Assembly: GCA_020352215.1 (NCBI GenBank)
Contig: CP070675.1
Coordinates: forward strand, 6,101,280-6,145,366
Direction of reading: 5' to 3'
DNA length: 44,087 bases
From: Phycisphaerales bacterium
GTDB lineage: Bacteria > Planctomycetota > Phycisphaerae > Sedimentisphaerales > Anaerobacaceae
A program made the position numbers and the translations under genes. This document shows positions 7,622 through 15,501 of the stretch, in pieces. Under the pieces are notes generated by a model that worked only from the letters and a program-made list of their open reading frames with translations, was not told the origin of the DNA and ran no database searches. Position 1 is the first letter of the stretch. Every line of letters starts with the position of its first letter.

Positions 7622-9052
7622 GTGAATTTGACATCGAGTAGACGCGATTTCATGAAGACTCTTGGCCGAGCTTGTCTTGGCTGGCTGTCCTGTCGGCGGC
7701 TTGCCGGGGCACAAGGTAGGGCTCGGAAGGACAGACCCAACATCATATTCATCTTTATTGATGATTTGGGCTACGGCGACCCGAGCTGCTATGGCGGCGA
7801 GGGCGTCAAAACTCATAATATCGATCAGCTTGCCGCTGACGGCATCAGGTTCACTCAGTTCTATGTGAATTCTCCCATCTGCTCACCGTCGCGGGTGGCG
7901 GTCACGACGGGTCAATATCCAGCCAGGCATAGGATCAACTCCTATCTTGCCTCCAGGGCTCGAAATCGCCGAAGAAACATGGCTGATTTCCTGGACCCCA
8001 AGGCCCCCACACTGGCCCGCACTCTACAGCAAGCGGGATACGCGACCGCGCATTTTGGGAAATGGCACATGGGCGGCGGACGCGACGTGGACGACGCCCC
8101 ACACCCGAAGGCCTACGGGTTCGATGAATCACTCGTATCCTTTGAAGGTCTGGGCGATCGCGTCCTGCCGGAAGGCGGACTTTCCGAGCAGAGCGCCAAG
8201 CTTGGCCAGGGCACCATCTCGCGCGAGCCCAAGCACAGGTTGACGGAGATCTACGTCGATAGGACGATTGAGTTCATTGGCCGCAATAGGAACAAGCCTT
8301 TCTATGTCAATCTCTGGCCAAATGATGTTCATGATGCGCACGTTCCACAAAAGGGCTCGCTCGCAAAATACGAGCGCTACGCCTCGAATCCGTATCTGCA
8401 GAAGTTCTATGCGGTGCTCGACAATCTGGATGAGCAGATCGGCAGGCTATTGAGGGCGGTGGAGAGACTTGGACTGGATGAGAAGACCCTGATCATCTTT
8501 GCGGGTGACAACGGACCAACGGATTGGCCCAAGTACTACAAGGAGGGATACGGGCCGCCGGGCAGCTCCGGGTCGTTCCGCGGCAGGAAGTGGAGCCTAT
8601 ATGAGGGGGGGATTCGGGTGCCGTTTATCGTGCGGTGGAAGGGAACGATTCCAGCGGGCAAGACAAACGAGAAATCGGTGGTGGCGGGCGTGGACCTCTT
8701 CCCGTCTGTTTGTGCCTTGACAGGGGTGTCTTCCCCGAAAGGCGTTACATTCGACGGCGTGGATGTGAGTAGGGCGTTCTTGGGAGACGAGCCAACGAGG
8801 CGAGAACCGCTGATGTGGGAATATCGCCGTGATCCTTCCTATCTCAAGCCCGGAAATGCCAAATTCATCAGCCCGAATCTGGCAATTAGGGACGGTGGGT
8901 GGAAGCTTTTGGTTAACGACGATGGGTCAGGTGCCGAGCTCTACGACCTGGATGCGGACCCATCGGAGCAGGCGAACCTTATCTCACAACGGCCTGGAAT
9001 CGCTGAAAAGCTATCTAATGCAGTCTTGGCCTGGAGAAAGACGCTGCCGTGA
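7622..9052 (+). CDS. Tat-exported formylglycine-dependent sulfatase
   Basis: A 476-residue arylsulfatase-family enzyme that hydrolyses sulfate esters, probably from sulfated polysaccharide. The GTG start at 7622 has AGAGG about 7 nt upstream. A twin-arginine signal (SRRDFMK, residues 6-12) precedes the hydrophobic segment, so it is exported folded. Metal-binding Asp47-Asp48 (FIDDLGYGD) come before the catalytic motif CSPSR, with Cys87 to be oxidised to formylglycine. FGKWHMGGG, the GDNGPTDW motif and a C-terminal ELYDLDADPSEQ are further family hallmarks. No sulfatase-maturing enzyme is in the window, so it must be encoded elsewhere. Large sulfatase sets are typical of Planctomycetota. Confidence 0.96.
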   Translation: MNLTSSRRDFMKTLGRACLGWLSCRRLAGAQGRARKDRPNIIFIFIDDLGYGDPSCYGGEGVKTHNIDQLAADGIRFTQFYVNSPICSPSRVAVTTGQYPARHRINSYLASRARNRRRNMADFLDPKAPTLARTLQQAGYATAHFGKWHMGGGRDVDDAPHPKAYGFDESLVSFEGLGDRVLPEGGLSEQSAKLGQGTISREPKHRLTEIYVDRTIEFIGRNRNKPFYVNLWPNDVHDAHVPQKGSLAKYERYASNPYLQKFYAVLDNLDEQIGRLLRAVERLGLDEKTLIIFAGDNGPTDWPKYYKEGYGPPGSSGSFRGRKWSLYEGGIRVPFIVRWKGTIPAGKTNEKSVVAGVDLFPSVCALTGVSSPKGVTFDGVDVSRAFLGDEPTRREPLMWEYRRDPSYLKPGNAKFISPNLAIRDGGWKLLVNDDGSGAELYDLDADPSEQANLISQRPGIAEKLSNAVLAWRKTLP

Positions 9053-9108
9053 TCGCAGTCGGCCCGCGAACCGTTTGGATCGACGGTCAGAGCATGGGCT
9101 GCATTTGC

Positions 9109-9136
9109 TTGACGCAACGATGTGGAAAGCTATAAT
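9109..9136 (+). promoter_or_regulatory. Sigma-70 promoter of the thiC transcript
   Basis: TTGACG (9109-9114) and a perfect TATAAT (9131-9136) are separated by 16 bp. Transcription would begin around 9143, exactly at the 5' side of the TPP riboswitch. Confidence 0.85.
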
Positions 9137-9142
9137 ACGGTA

Positions 9143-9245
9143 GTTCACTAGGGGTGGCCTGCTGAAGGCAGGCCTGAGAGAAAACCCTTTGAACCTGATC
9201 AGGATGTTTGCCCGATGGGGTGATATGCCTGCGTAGGAAAGTGAT
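9143..9245 (+). promoter_or_regulatory. TPP riboswitch (THI element) upstream of thiC
   Basis: All conserved blocks are present in order: AGGGGTG at the 5' side, the variable GGCCTG/CAGGCC stem, the CTGAGA core, ACCCTTTGAACCTGATC, then GATGGGGTGATATGCC and TGCGTAGGAAAGTG. It binds thiamine pyrophosphate and here is followed within about 32 nt by an intrinsic terminator, so control is by premature termination. Identification is by the sequence blocks alone but these are diagnostic. Confidence 0.97.
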
Positions 9246-9276
9246 TGACTTCAACCAGAATCGGCGGCTGAGAAAC

Positions 9277-9306
9277 AAATCGCTTCGGCGCGGGAGCGAT
9301 TTTTTT
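9277..9306 (+). terminator. Intrinsic terminator of the TPP riboswitch
   Basis: AAATCGCT (9277-9284) pairs with AGCGATTT (9295-9302), followed by a T-run to 9306. It lies between the aptamer and thiC, with the ATG 22 nt beyond. When TPP is bound this hairpin should form and stop transcription. Confidence 0.9.
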
Positions 9307-9327
9307 ATTGAGAAGAGGTAGTGCCTA

Positions 9328-10644
9328 ATGAAGAGACAGTTGCAGTCTGCACGGGATGGAATAATTACCGAGCAGATGAGGTTCGTTGGCCAAAGCGAAG
9401 CAGTTGACGTCGAGCTTGTTCGGGAGCATGTTGCTGCCGGGCAACTTGTCATCCCTGCCAACAAGCTGCACCTGGCGACGAATCTGGAACCGGCCGGCAT
9501 CGGGCGGGTTCTGCGAACGAAAGTGAACGCCAATATCGGTACGAGCAGCATTCGATCATCCGTACAAGAGGAGATCGAGAAGATGCAGACGGCGCTTGCT
9601 GCCGGTGCCGACGCCATAATGGATTTGAGTACCGGCGGCAATCTTGACGAGATACGAACCGAACTGCTTGCGCAATGCCCGGTGCCTTTTGGGACCGTGC
9701 CGGTCTACGAAATGATACAAGGCAGAAACGTCGAGGACATAGACGGCAAGATAATACTCGATGTCGTGGCCAAACAGGCCAAGCAGGGCGTAGATTTCTT
9801 CACTATTCATGCGGGGGTGCTCGCCGAGCACCTGCCGCTAATTGAGAAGCGCGTGGCCGGCATCGTCAGCCGGGGCGGTGCGCTATTGGCAAAATGGATG
9901 CTGTATCATAACAGGCAGAATCCCTTCTACGAGATGTTCGACGAGCTGTGCGAGATTCTCACCGAGTATGATGTCTGCTTCTCGCTCGGGGACGGTCTTC
10001 GCCCCGGTGCGATTGCCGACGCCAGCGACGAGGCTCAGATCGCTGAGCTAAGGACCCTTGGCGAGCTCACACAAAGAGCTCAGGAAAAAGGCTGTCAGGT
10101 AATGGTCGAAGGTCCGGGGCACGTGCCGTTTGACCAGATAAAATACAATATGGACATTCAGCGGGAGATTTGCCGGGGCGCTCCGTTCTATGTTCTCGGG
10201 CCGCTGGTTACGGATATCGCAGCCGGTTACGACCACATAACATCGGCGATTGGTGGGACTGTTGCCGCCTATTACGGCGCGTCATTCTTATGCTATGTCA
10301 CGCCAAGGGAACACCTTGGCCTTCCCAATGCCGAGGATGTCCGGGCCGGCGTAATGGCTGCGAGGATTGCAGCGCATGCGGCCGATGTTGCCCGAGGATT
10401 GAAAGGTGCTGCGGATCGCGATCGAAGGCTAAGCATTGCGAGGACGAGTTTAGATTGGAAGACACATTTGGCCGAGTCACTTGATCCGGAGACGGCTGAG
10501 AGAATGCATGGGCAAGCCTGCAGCGGAACTGGCGCCGAAGGGTTGCCGTCTGCCGACTATTGCTCAATGTGTGGCAAGCAGTGGTGCAGCCTGAGGATAA
10601 ACAAAGAGATCCGCGAGGGCGTGAGGACCGAGACTACAGCGTAG
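9328..10644 (+). CDS. thiC: Phosphomethylpyrimidine synthase (short form)
   Basis: ThiC is a radical-SAM enzyme that rearranges aminoimidazole ribotide (AIR) to the hydroxymethylpyrimidine phosphate precursor of thiamine. At 438 residues this is the short form without the long N-terminal domain of E. coli ThiC (631). The core is well conserved (EGPGHVPFDQIKYNMDIQ, FYVLGPLVTDIAAGYDHI, CYVTPREHLGLP). The C-terminal [4Fe-4S] ligands are Cys412, Cys415 and Cys420 (C-x2-C-x4-C), with the slightly unusual filling GKQW between the last two. AGAGG stands about 9 nt before the ATG. Controlled by the TPP riboswitch upstream. The next gene, a PhoB-like regulator, begins 14 nt after its stop. Confidence 0.98.
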   Translation: MKRQLQSARDGIITEQMRFVGQSEAVDVELVREHVAAGQLVIPANKLHLATNLEPAGIGRVLRTKVNANIGTSSIRSSVQEEIEKMQTALAAGADAIMDLSTGGNLDEIRTELLAQCPVPFGTVPVYEMIQGRNVEDIDGKIILDVVAKQAKQGVDFFTIHAGVLAEHLPLIEKRVAGIVSRGGALLAKWMLYHNRQNPFYEMFDELCEILTEYDVCFSLGDGLRPGAIADASDEAQIAELRTLGELTQRAQEKGCQVMVEGPGHVPFDQIKYNMDIQREICRGAPFYVLGPLVTDIAAGYDHITSAIGGTVAAYYGASFLCYVTPREHLGLPNAEDVRAGVMAARIAAHAADVARGLKGAADRDRRLSIARTSLDWKTHLAESLDPETAERMHGQACSGTGAEGLPSADYCSMCGKQWCSLRINKEIREGVRTETTA

Positions 10645-10658
10645 TCACTGAGGCTGAG

Positions 10659-11342
10659 ATGGCCAGAGGCACAATCCTCATAGTGGAAGATGACCGCGAT
10701 ATTGCGGAGATGGTCGAGTACAATCTGACCGAAGCCGGCTACGAGACTATGTCGGCCTCGAACGGCGAAGATGGCGTCGGGTTGGCTAAGAGGCACTCGC
10801 CGGACTTGATTATTCTGGATATTATGCTGCCCGTAATGGACGGCTTCGAGGTGTGCCGAGCCCTCAAGGCCGACGAGCAGACGGCAGAGATCCCGATAGT
10901 CATCCTCAGTGCGAAATCACAAGAGACCGACAAGGTGGTGGGTCTGGAGTTGGGCGCCGACGATTATATAACGAAGCCTTTTAGCCCAAGGGAACTGATT
11001 GCAAGAATCCGGGCAGTCCTGAGGCGAGGTCGTGGAGCGCGGTTGCCCGGCAGGATCATGGCAGGAGACGTTGTTATGGATGGCGCCAGGCACAAGGCCA
11101 CGGTCGGCGGTGAAGAGGTCTCATTGACATTGGCCGAGTTCAAACTTCTGGAGCTTTTGGCTCGGCGGCCCGGTGTAGTGCTGTCACGAGACCGAATTCT
11201 GGACACAATTTCCGGTTATGATTCGGCGGTCTGTGACAGAACGGTTGATGCTCACATCAAGTCGTTGAGGCGCAAACTGGGCAAGGCCAAAGACTATATC
11301 GAGACCATTCGAGGAGCCGGCTACAGGTTCAGGGAAGTGTAG
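10659..11342 (+). CDS. phoB: PhoB/OmpR-family response regulator, probable phosphate regulator
   Basis: A 227-residue DNA-binding regulator. The ATG at 10659 is chosen because GAGG lies 5 nt upstream and the receiver domain begins at once with TILIVEDDRDIAEM; the longer frame would overlap thiC. Acidic-pocket residues Asp11/Asp12, phospho-acceptor Asp54 (LIILDIMLPVMDGFEV) and the Lys of ILSAKSQ are present. Residues about 130-225 form the winged-helix DNA-binding domain ending DYIETIRGAGYRF. Its stop is immediately followed by the kinase ATG. The Na+/Pi symporter, PhoU and Pho-box-like promoter downstream argue that it controls phosphate uptake; that assignment is by context. Confidence 0.9.
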   Translation: MARGTILIVEDDRDIAEMVEYNLTEAGYETMSASNGEDGVGLAKRHSPDLIILDIMLPVMDGFEVCRALKADEQTAEIPIVILSAKSQETDKVVGLELGADDYITKPFSPRELIARIRAVLRRGRGARLPGRIMAGDVVMDGARHKATVGGEEVSLTLAEFKLLELLARRPGVVLSRDRILDTISGYDSAVCDRTVDAHIKSLRRKLGKAKDYIETIRGAGYRFREV

Positions 11343-12767
11343 ATGAAAAGCAGAATAGCCTGGAAATTCCTTGGGGCATTCATATTCCTGACTCTCATAG
11401 CAGTCTTCGTGCTGAACTTCTTTGTCAGTCTGAAGCTGCGGGATCATTTCGAGCAGAAGATTTCCGAGAAGTTGCAGAGTAATGCCATACTTGTCGGTGA
11501 AATCCTCAAGCACGAGCTGCGAGAACAGAACTTAGAGGATATTCAGCAAAAGACGAACACTCTGGCGAATGATCTTGATCTGAGAATTACGGTTGTCGAT
11601 TGCCAAGGTAAGGTCTTGGGGGATTCAGGAAAAGACCCGTCCTTAATGGATGACCACAAGGACAGGCTTGAGATAATCGAGGCGATGGAAAGTGGTTTCG
11701 GTCAGAGCACGCGGCCCAGTGACACGTTGGGCTACAATATGAAGTACGTGGCAGTGCGTGTGGATGATGACGGAGGACCACTTGGAGTGATCCGCTTTGC
11801 TCTGCCACTGTCGGAGGTTCAATTACAGATACGAACTATATACAGGGCGGTGTTGTCCGGGGCAATTGTGGCTACCGTGATCGCAGTGACCGTCGCGTAT
11901 TTTGTGTCCAGGAGCATAACGTCTCCCATAAGGGAGATGACAGAGGTAGCCCAACGGATTGCCAGGGGTGACTTCAGTAGACAGGTAAAGGCAAAGAGCA
12001 GAGACGAATTAGGCGAATTGGCCGAGTCACTGAATGCAATGGCCGAAGAATTGCAGCGGACGATTGAGAACCTCAAGCGTATGGATAGGGTGAGAACGGA
12101 CTTTGTTGCCAATGTTTCACATGAACTTAAGACACCCCTGACCTTAATCAAGGGTTATATCGAGACGCTTGAAAACAAGGCGCTGGACGATAAAGAAGGG
12201 GCACGCAAGTTCATAGCTATTGTGAAGGAGCATGCCGATAGACTCAGCAACATTGTGGATGACTTATTGACACTTAGCGAGCTTGAGTTGTCCGAGCGTC
12301 GCATCGAGAAAAGTCAATGCGATCTCAAGGGGCTCGTAGATGAAGTGGTGCTGGGTTTTGGGCACGCACTGGCCAGCCGACAACAGAAACTAAATGTTGA
12401 ATTGTTGGGCGGCGACTTTGGGATTCAAGCCGATCGCGACAAGATTGAGCAGGTCTTCGTGAACCTGATCGACAATGCGATAAAATACAGCCCGAATACC
12501 GGTGAGATTGAGGTTTCGCTCACCGAGCGGCCGAACGCAGTCGAGGTGCGAGTCAAGGATGGTGGAGTCGGAATACTAAAGGAACACCTCGATAGAGTGT
12601 TTGAGCGATTCTACCGCGTTGACAAGGCCCGTTCACGTGAGCTCGGGGGGACGGGCCTGGGCCTGGGGATAGCAAAGCACATTGTTCTTGCCCACGGGGG
12701 CCAAATCAACATCGAGAGCGAGATCAACAAAGGAACGGTCGTTTCCGTAACACTTCCCAGGCAATAG
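11343..12767 (+). CDS. phoR: PhoR-like sensor histidine kinase
   Basis: A 474-residue membrane kinase that would phosphorylate the adjacent regulator. Two membrane segments (about 10-29 and 169-188) bracket an extracytoplasmic sensor of about 140 residues. A HAMP domain (about 190-242) follows, then the dimerisation domain with phospho-acceptor His260 in SHELKTPLT. The ATPase domain has an N box with Asn374/Asn378 (VNLIDNAIKYS), G1 DGGVGI at 406-411 and G2 GGTGLGLGIA at 435-444. The start codon directly abuts the regulator's stop, so translation is probably coupled. Unlike E. coli PhoR it has a large external domain and no obvious PAS domain before the His box, so phosphate may be sensed outside or through PhoU. 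Confidence 0.92.
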   Translation: MKSRIAWKFLGAFIFLTLIAVFVLNFFVSLKLRDHFEQKISEKLQSNAILVGEILKHELREQNLEDIQQKTNTLANDLDLRITVVDCQGKVLGDSGKDPSLMDDHKDRLEIIEAMESGFGQSTRPSDTLGYNMKYVAVRVDDDGGPLGVIRFALPLSEVQLQIRTIYRAVLSGAIVATVIAVTVAYFVSRSITSPIREMTEVAQRIARGDFSRQVKAKSRDELGELAESLNAMAEELQRTIENLKRMDRVRTDFVANVSHELKTPLTLIKGYIETLENKALDDKEGARKFIAIVKEHADRLSNIVDDLLTLSELELSERRIEKSQCDLKGLVDEVVLGFGHALASRQQKLNVELLGGDFGIQADRDKIEQVFVNLIDNAIKYSPNTGEIEVSLTERPNAVEVRVKDGGVGILKEHLDRVFERFYRVDKARSRELGGTGLGLGIAKHIVLAHGGQINIESEINKGTVVSVTLPRQ

Positions 12768-12791
12768 GGCTTCAAGCCGAGTCAAATCAGG

Positions 12792-12827
12792 CTCACAGTA
12801 TCGCGTAAGCGATGTCCTGACAGTGAG
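12792..12827. other. Inverted repeat after phoR
   Basis: CTCAC (12792-12796) and GTGAG (12823-12827) bracket an inner ATCGC-gtaa-GCGAT hairpin (12800-12813). No T-run follows, so it is at best a weak or Rho-assisted end to the thiC-phoBR transcript. Confidence 0.3.
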
Positions 12828-12853
12828 ATACGGCCGGAGAAAAACTTTCCTTG

Positions 12854-12907
12854 TTCACCGATTTTTCATCGTATCTTCATAATCGCTTCAAGTTGGCTAC
12901 GTATGAT
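12854..12907 (+). promoter_or_regulatory. Pho-box-like operator and -10 element ahead of the phosphate symporter
   Basis: Four TTCA blocks start at 12854, 12865, 12876 and 12887, exactly 11 bp apart. The -10 box TATGAT (12902-12907) begins 11 bp after the last block ends. No -35 box is seen; in Pho promoters of E. coli and Bacillus, PhoB/PhoP dimers bind 11-bp direct repeats that replace the -35 at this distance. The GTG of the symporter follows 17 bp later. Consensus letters differ from the E. coli box, so the call rests on spacing and context. Confidence 0.7.
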
Positions 12908-12924
12908 TCTGGTAGGAGCACATA

Positions 12925-14055
12925 GTGGAACGCATGAAGAAGACACTTGAAGTTGCTTTGAAGATCGTCGCGGTAGCGATGTTGCTCTATTGCTTCCTGG
13001 TCAGCATTGGGCTGATGGGGGCGGCATTTAAGGGTTTCGGGAAAGGATTTGCCGAAAACCTCATCAAGACGACATCCAATCCCTTCGTGGGTTTGTTCAT
13101 CGGGATACTGGCAACGAGCCTCGTCCAGAGTTCGTCGACCACCACGTCTGTTGTTGTCGGAATAGTAGGCGCCGGGGGCATCACGGTCGGCAATGCCATA
13201 CCGATTATCATGGGCGCGAACATCGGCACCACGGTGACGAATACGCTCGTTTCTTTGGGGCACGTCAGCAGGAAGGACGAATTCAGGCGGGCAATATCTG
13301 CCGCGACTGTACATGATTTCTTCAATTTGATATGTGTATCCATCTTGTTTCCGCTGGAATTGGCGACGGGCGTTCTTGAAAAGGGCGCGACTTTGATGAG
13401 CTCCGCATTCATGGGAGTCGGGGGAATCAAGTTCACGAGCCCGGTCAAATTGGCCACCAAGCCCGCGGTCCATCTCGTGCAGGACATTGCTGAGTTCATG
13501 GTGGGAGATGCATCGCTTGCAAGCTACATAATCATGCTGGTCTTGTCGATGCTGCTTCTGTTCTTCGCGCTCTACTTCATCGTAAAGGTCATGAAGTCGC
13601 TGGTCGTGAACCGGGCGGAGATTATTCTGGACAATGTGATCAGCAGGAGCAGATTCTTGGGTCTCATTGCGGGGCTGGCGTTCACCATCATAGTCCAGAG
13701 CAGCTCTATCACGACTTCTCTGCTGATACCTCTTGTCGCCGCTGGTATTCTCACGGTCGAGTCGGCGTTTCCGATTACCGTCGGGGCTAACATCGGGACC
13801 ACAACTACCGCGATCCTCGCCTCCTTCGCCACGGGCAATATCTCGGCGATCGTCATTGCATTTGCCCACTTTCTGTTCAACCTGGCGGGTACTTTGTTTA
13901 TTTATCCGATAAGGGTCTTTAGAATGATCCCCATAAATCTCGCAAAGTCTTTCGGTAATCTGGCGGCTGAGAAGAAAAGGTATGCAGTTGCATACGTGTT
14001 AGGAGTATTCCTCTTTGTGCCGGCGTTGTTGATTCTTGTCTCGAAGTATCTTTAG
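12925..14055 (+). CDS. Na+/phosphate symporter (NptA/PF02690 family)
   Basis: A 376-residue inner-membrane transporter that takes up inorganic phosphate with sodium. The family's inverted duplication is clear: VQSSST at about 67-72 with GANIGTT at 97-103, and VQSSSI at about 257-262 with GANIGTT at 287-293. The QSSS motifs form the substrate and ion site. The GTG at 12925 is preferred to the ATG three codons on because AGGAG stands 6 nt before it. It opens an operon with a PhoU-domain gene 17 nt downstream and is preceded by a Pho-box-like promoter. No Pst ABC transporter is in the window. Confidence 0.95.
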   Translation: MERMKKTLEVALKIVAVAMLLYCFLVSIGLMGAAFKGFGKGFAENLIKTTSNPFVGLFIGILATSLVQSSSTTTSVVVGIVGAGGITVGNAIPIIMGANIGTTVTNTLVSLGHVSRKDEFRRAISAATVHDFFNLICVSILFPLELATGVLEKGATLMSSAFMGVGGIKFTSPVKLATKPAVHLVQDIAEFMVGDASLASYIIMLVLSMLLLFFALYFIVKVMKSLVVNRAEIILDNVISRSRFLGLIAGLAFTIIVQSSSITTSLLIPLVAAGILTVESAFPITVGANIGTTTTAILASFATGNISAIVIAFAHFLFNLAGTLFIYPIRVFRMIPINLAKSFGNLAAEKKRYAVAYVLGVFLFVPALLILVSKYL

Positions 14056-14072
14056 AATAGGGGAACACGCAC

Positions 14073-14747
14073 ATGTTCAAGAATCTGTTGAGCTTTTGGA
14101 AAGGTAAGGAGTTTCTGACGGAGGTCTTTGACGAGTTCAAGGAGATGTTGGACGGCACGGAGTCCATGTATAAGATCGTCTGCAACCAACTCTTGGACAA
14201 CGTGGAAGAGCCGGACCTCAAGCAGAGAATTTACGATATTGACAAGAAGGTAAACCTCCTGCAGAAAGATATCCGCAAGAGGATCGTCGAGCATCTATCG
14301 CTGCAGCCGACCGTTGATGTCACTGCCTGTCTGTTGTTGATGAGTGTGGTCAAAGACGCCGAGAGATTGGGTGACTATGGGAAGAACCTCTATGAAGTCA
14401 CCGAGCTTCTGGAAAAGCCTATCGGTAGACCGCTATTCGGTGAATACTTCGACGCACTTGATAAAGATATTTGTGTTCTATTCGAGCGGACCAGGGAGGC
14501 GTTCATAGATGCCGACGATGAGAAGGCCAAGTCCGCGTGGGACTTCGAAAAGAAGATAGCCAAAACGTGCGACGCGATTGTCGAGCGAGTAGCCAGGAGC
14601 AGCCTTTCGGTCAACGAGGCCGTGTGCTTTACCCTGATCGCCAGGCATTTCAAGCGCATAGGAGCTCATTTGGTGAATATTGCTACCTCAGTGATCTTGC
14701 CGTTGAGCGACCTTGACTATTTTGACGAAAGGAAGATCGATGAGTAA
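14073..14747 (+). CDS. PhoU-domain protein
   Basis: A 224-residue all-helical protein with two three-helix PhoU-like bundles. The E/DxxxD metal-site pattern is visible in VVKDAERLGDYGKNL (about residues 90-104) and the second bundle in ARHFKRIGAHLVNIATSV (about 188-205). PhoU proteins act at the membrane with a phosphate transporter and damp the PhoR kinase when phosphate is plentiful. Sits 17 nt after the symporter and overlaps the next gene by 8 nt. Solo PhoU proteins encoded beside Na+/Pi symporters are common, so partnership with that transporter is likely. Confidence 0.9.
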   Translation: MFKNLLSFWKGKEFLTEVFDEFKEMLDGTESMYKIVCNQLLDNVEEPDLKQRIYDIDKKVNLLQKDIRKRIVEHLSLQPTVDVTACLLLMSVVKDAERLGDYGKNLYEVTELLEKPIGRPLFGEYFDALDKDICVLFERTREAFIDADDEKAKSAWDFEKKIAKTCDAIVERVARSSLSVNEAVCFTLIARHFKRIGAHLVNIATSVILPLSDLDYFDERKIDE

Positions 14748-15417
14748 ACCAGCCAAGACGGGCGTTTGTGCTCTTGTGCTATTAGTGTGCGGGTTTGGTG
14801 TTGTTCGGCCGTGTTTTGCCTTCGACGATGGGGATTTTCAACTTTGGGTGAGCGGCGGTACCAGCGTTGATCTTAACGATGACTTCAAAGCCACGCTGGC
14901 CGAGGAGTTGCGTTACGGGGGCAACGCAGGGCGTCTGTACTACCACCATACGGAAGTAGGGCTGGTATACGGTGGTCTGGCAGACTGGCTGGACCTGGGG
15001 TTCAACTACAGGCAGATCTTCGAAGAAGACAGCAGCGGGCAGTGGAGGCCGGAAAACCGGCCGCATTTGAATGCCACGGTAAAGGGTCAGGTCTCTGGCT
15101 TCAGTGTCAGTGACAGATCACGATTTGAGTATCGCGACAGGGAAAACAAAAAGGATATGTGGCGATATAGAAACAAGGTCACGGTCAAATTCCCGGCGGA
15201 GCTCACGTGTCTGAAGCTGAAGCCCTACGTGGCCGAAGAGGTATTTGTTGACTTAGACGACGGGGACTACAATAAGAACAGATTGTACGCAGGCTTTTCG
15301 TTTGATCTTACGAAGCGCGCCAAGGGTGGGATCTTCTACGTCTGGCAGGCGAGTAAGTCCGCTGGAGCCTGGAAAGACCTCCACGTTCTTGGGGCTCAGC
15401 TAAAGATTCCACATTAG
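14740..15417 (+). CDS. DUF2490 outer-membrane beta-barrel protein
   Basis: A 225-residue exported protein. The ATG at 14740 overlaps the end of phoU by 8 nt and has GGAAG just upstream. A signal peptide ends around CFA (residue 27). The mature part alternates polar and hydrophobic residues with aromatic girdle residues (QLWVSGG, YYHHTEVGLVYGG, LDLGFNYRQIF, NRLYAGFSFDL, GGIFYVWQ), the pattern of DUF2490, predicted to be a small outer-membrane barrel. The end LHVLGAQLKI fits a final strand. Coupled to the phosphate genes, it may help phosphate or phosphorylated compounds cross the outer membrane; this is inference. Confidence 0.85.
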   Translation: MSKPAKTGVCALVLLVCGFGVVRPCFAFDDGDFQLWVSGGTSVDLNDDFKATLAEELRYGGNAGRLYYHHTEVGLVYGGLADWLDLGFNYRQIFEEDSSGQWRPENRPHLNATVKGQVSGFSVSDRSRFEYRDRENKKDMWRYRNKVTVKFPAELTCLKLKPYVAEEVFVDLDDGDYNKNRLYAGFSFDLTKRAKGGIFYVWQASKSAGAWKDLHVLGAQLKIPH

Positions 15418-15501
15418 GCGATATTGTACTTCGGCATTTGCTCGGCCCCGGCATGATTCGGCCGCGTCGGGAACGCACTGCCAAAAGGGTGCCTCCGCGA
15501 A

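Noticed and set aside
10560..10658. Extended N-terminus of the response regulator overlapping thiC
   Set aside because: The receiver domain starts at the ATG at 10659, which has its own GAGG; the extension is thiC read in another frame.
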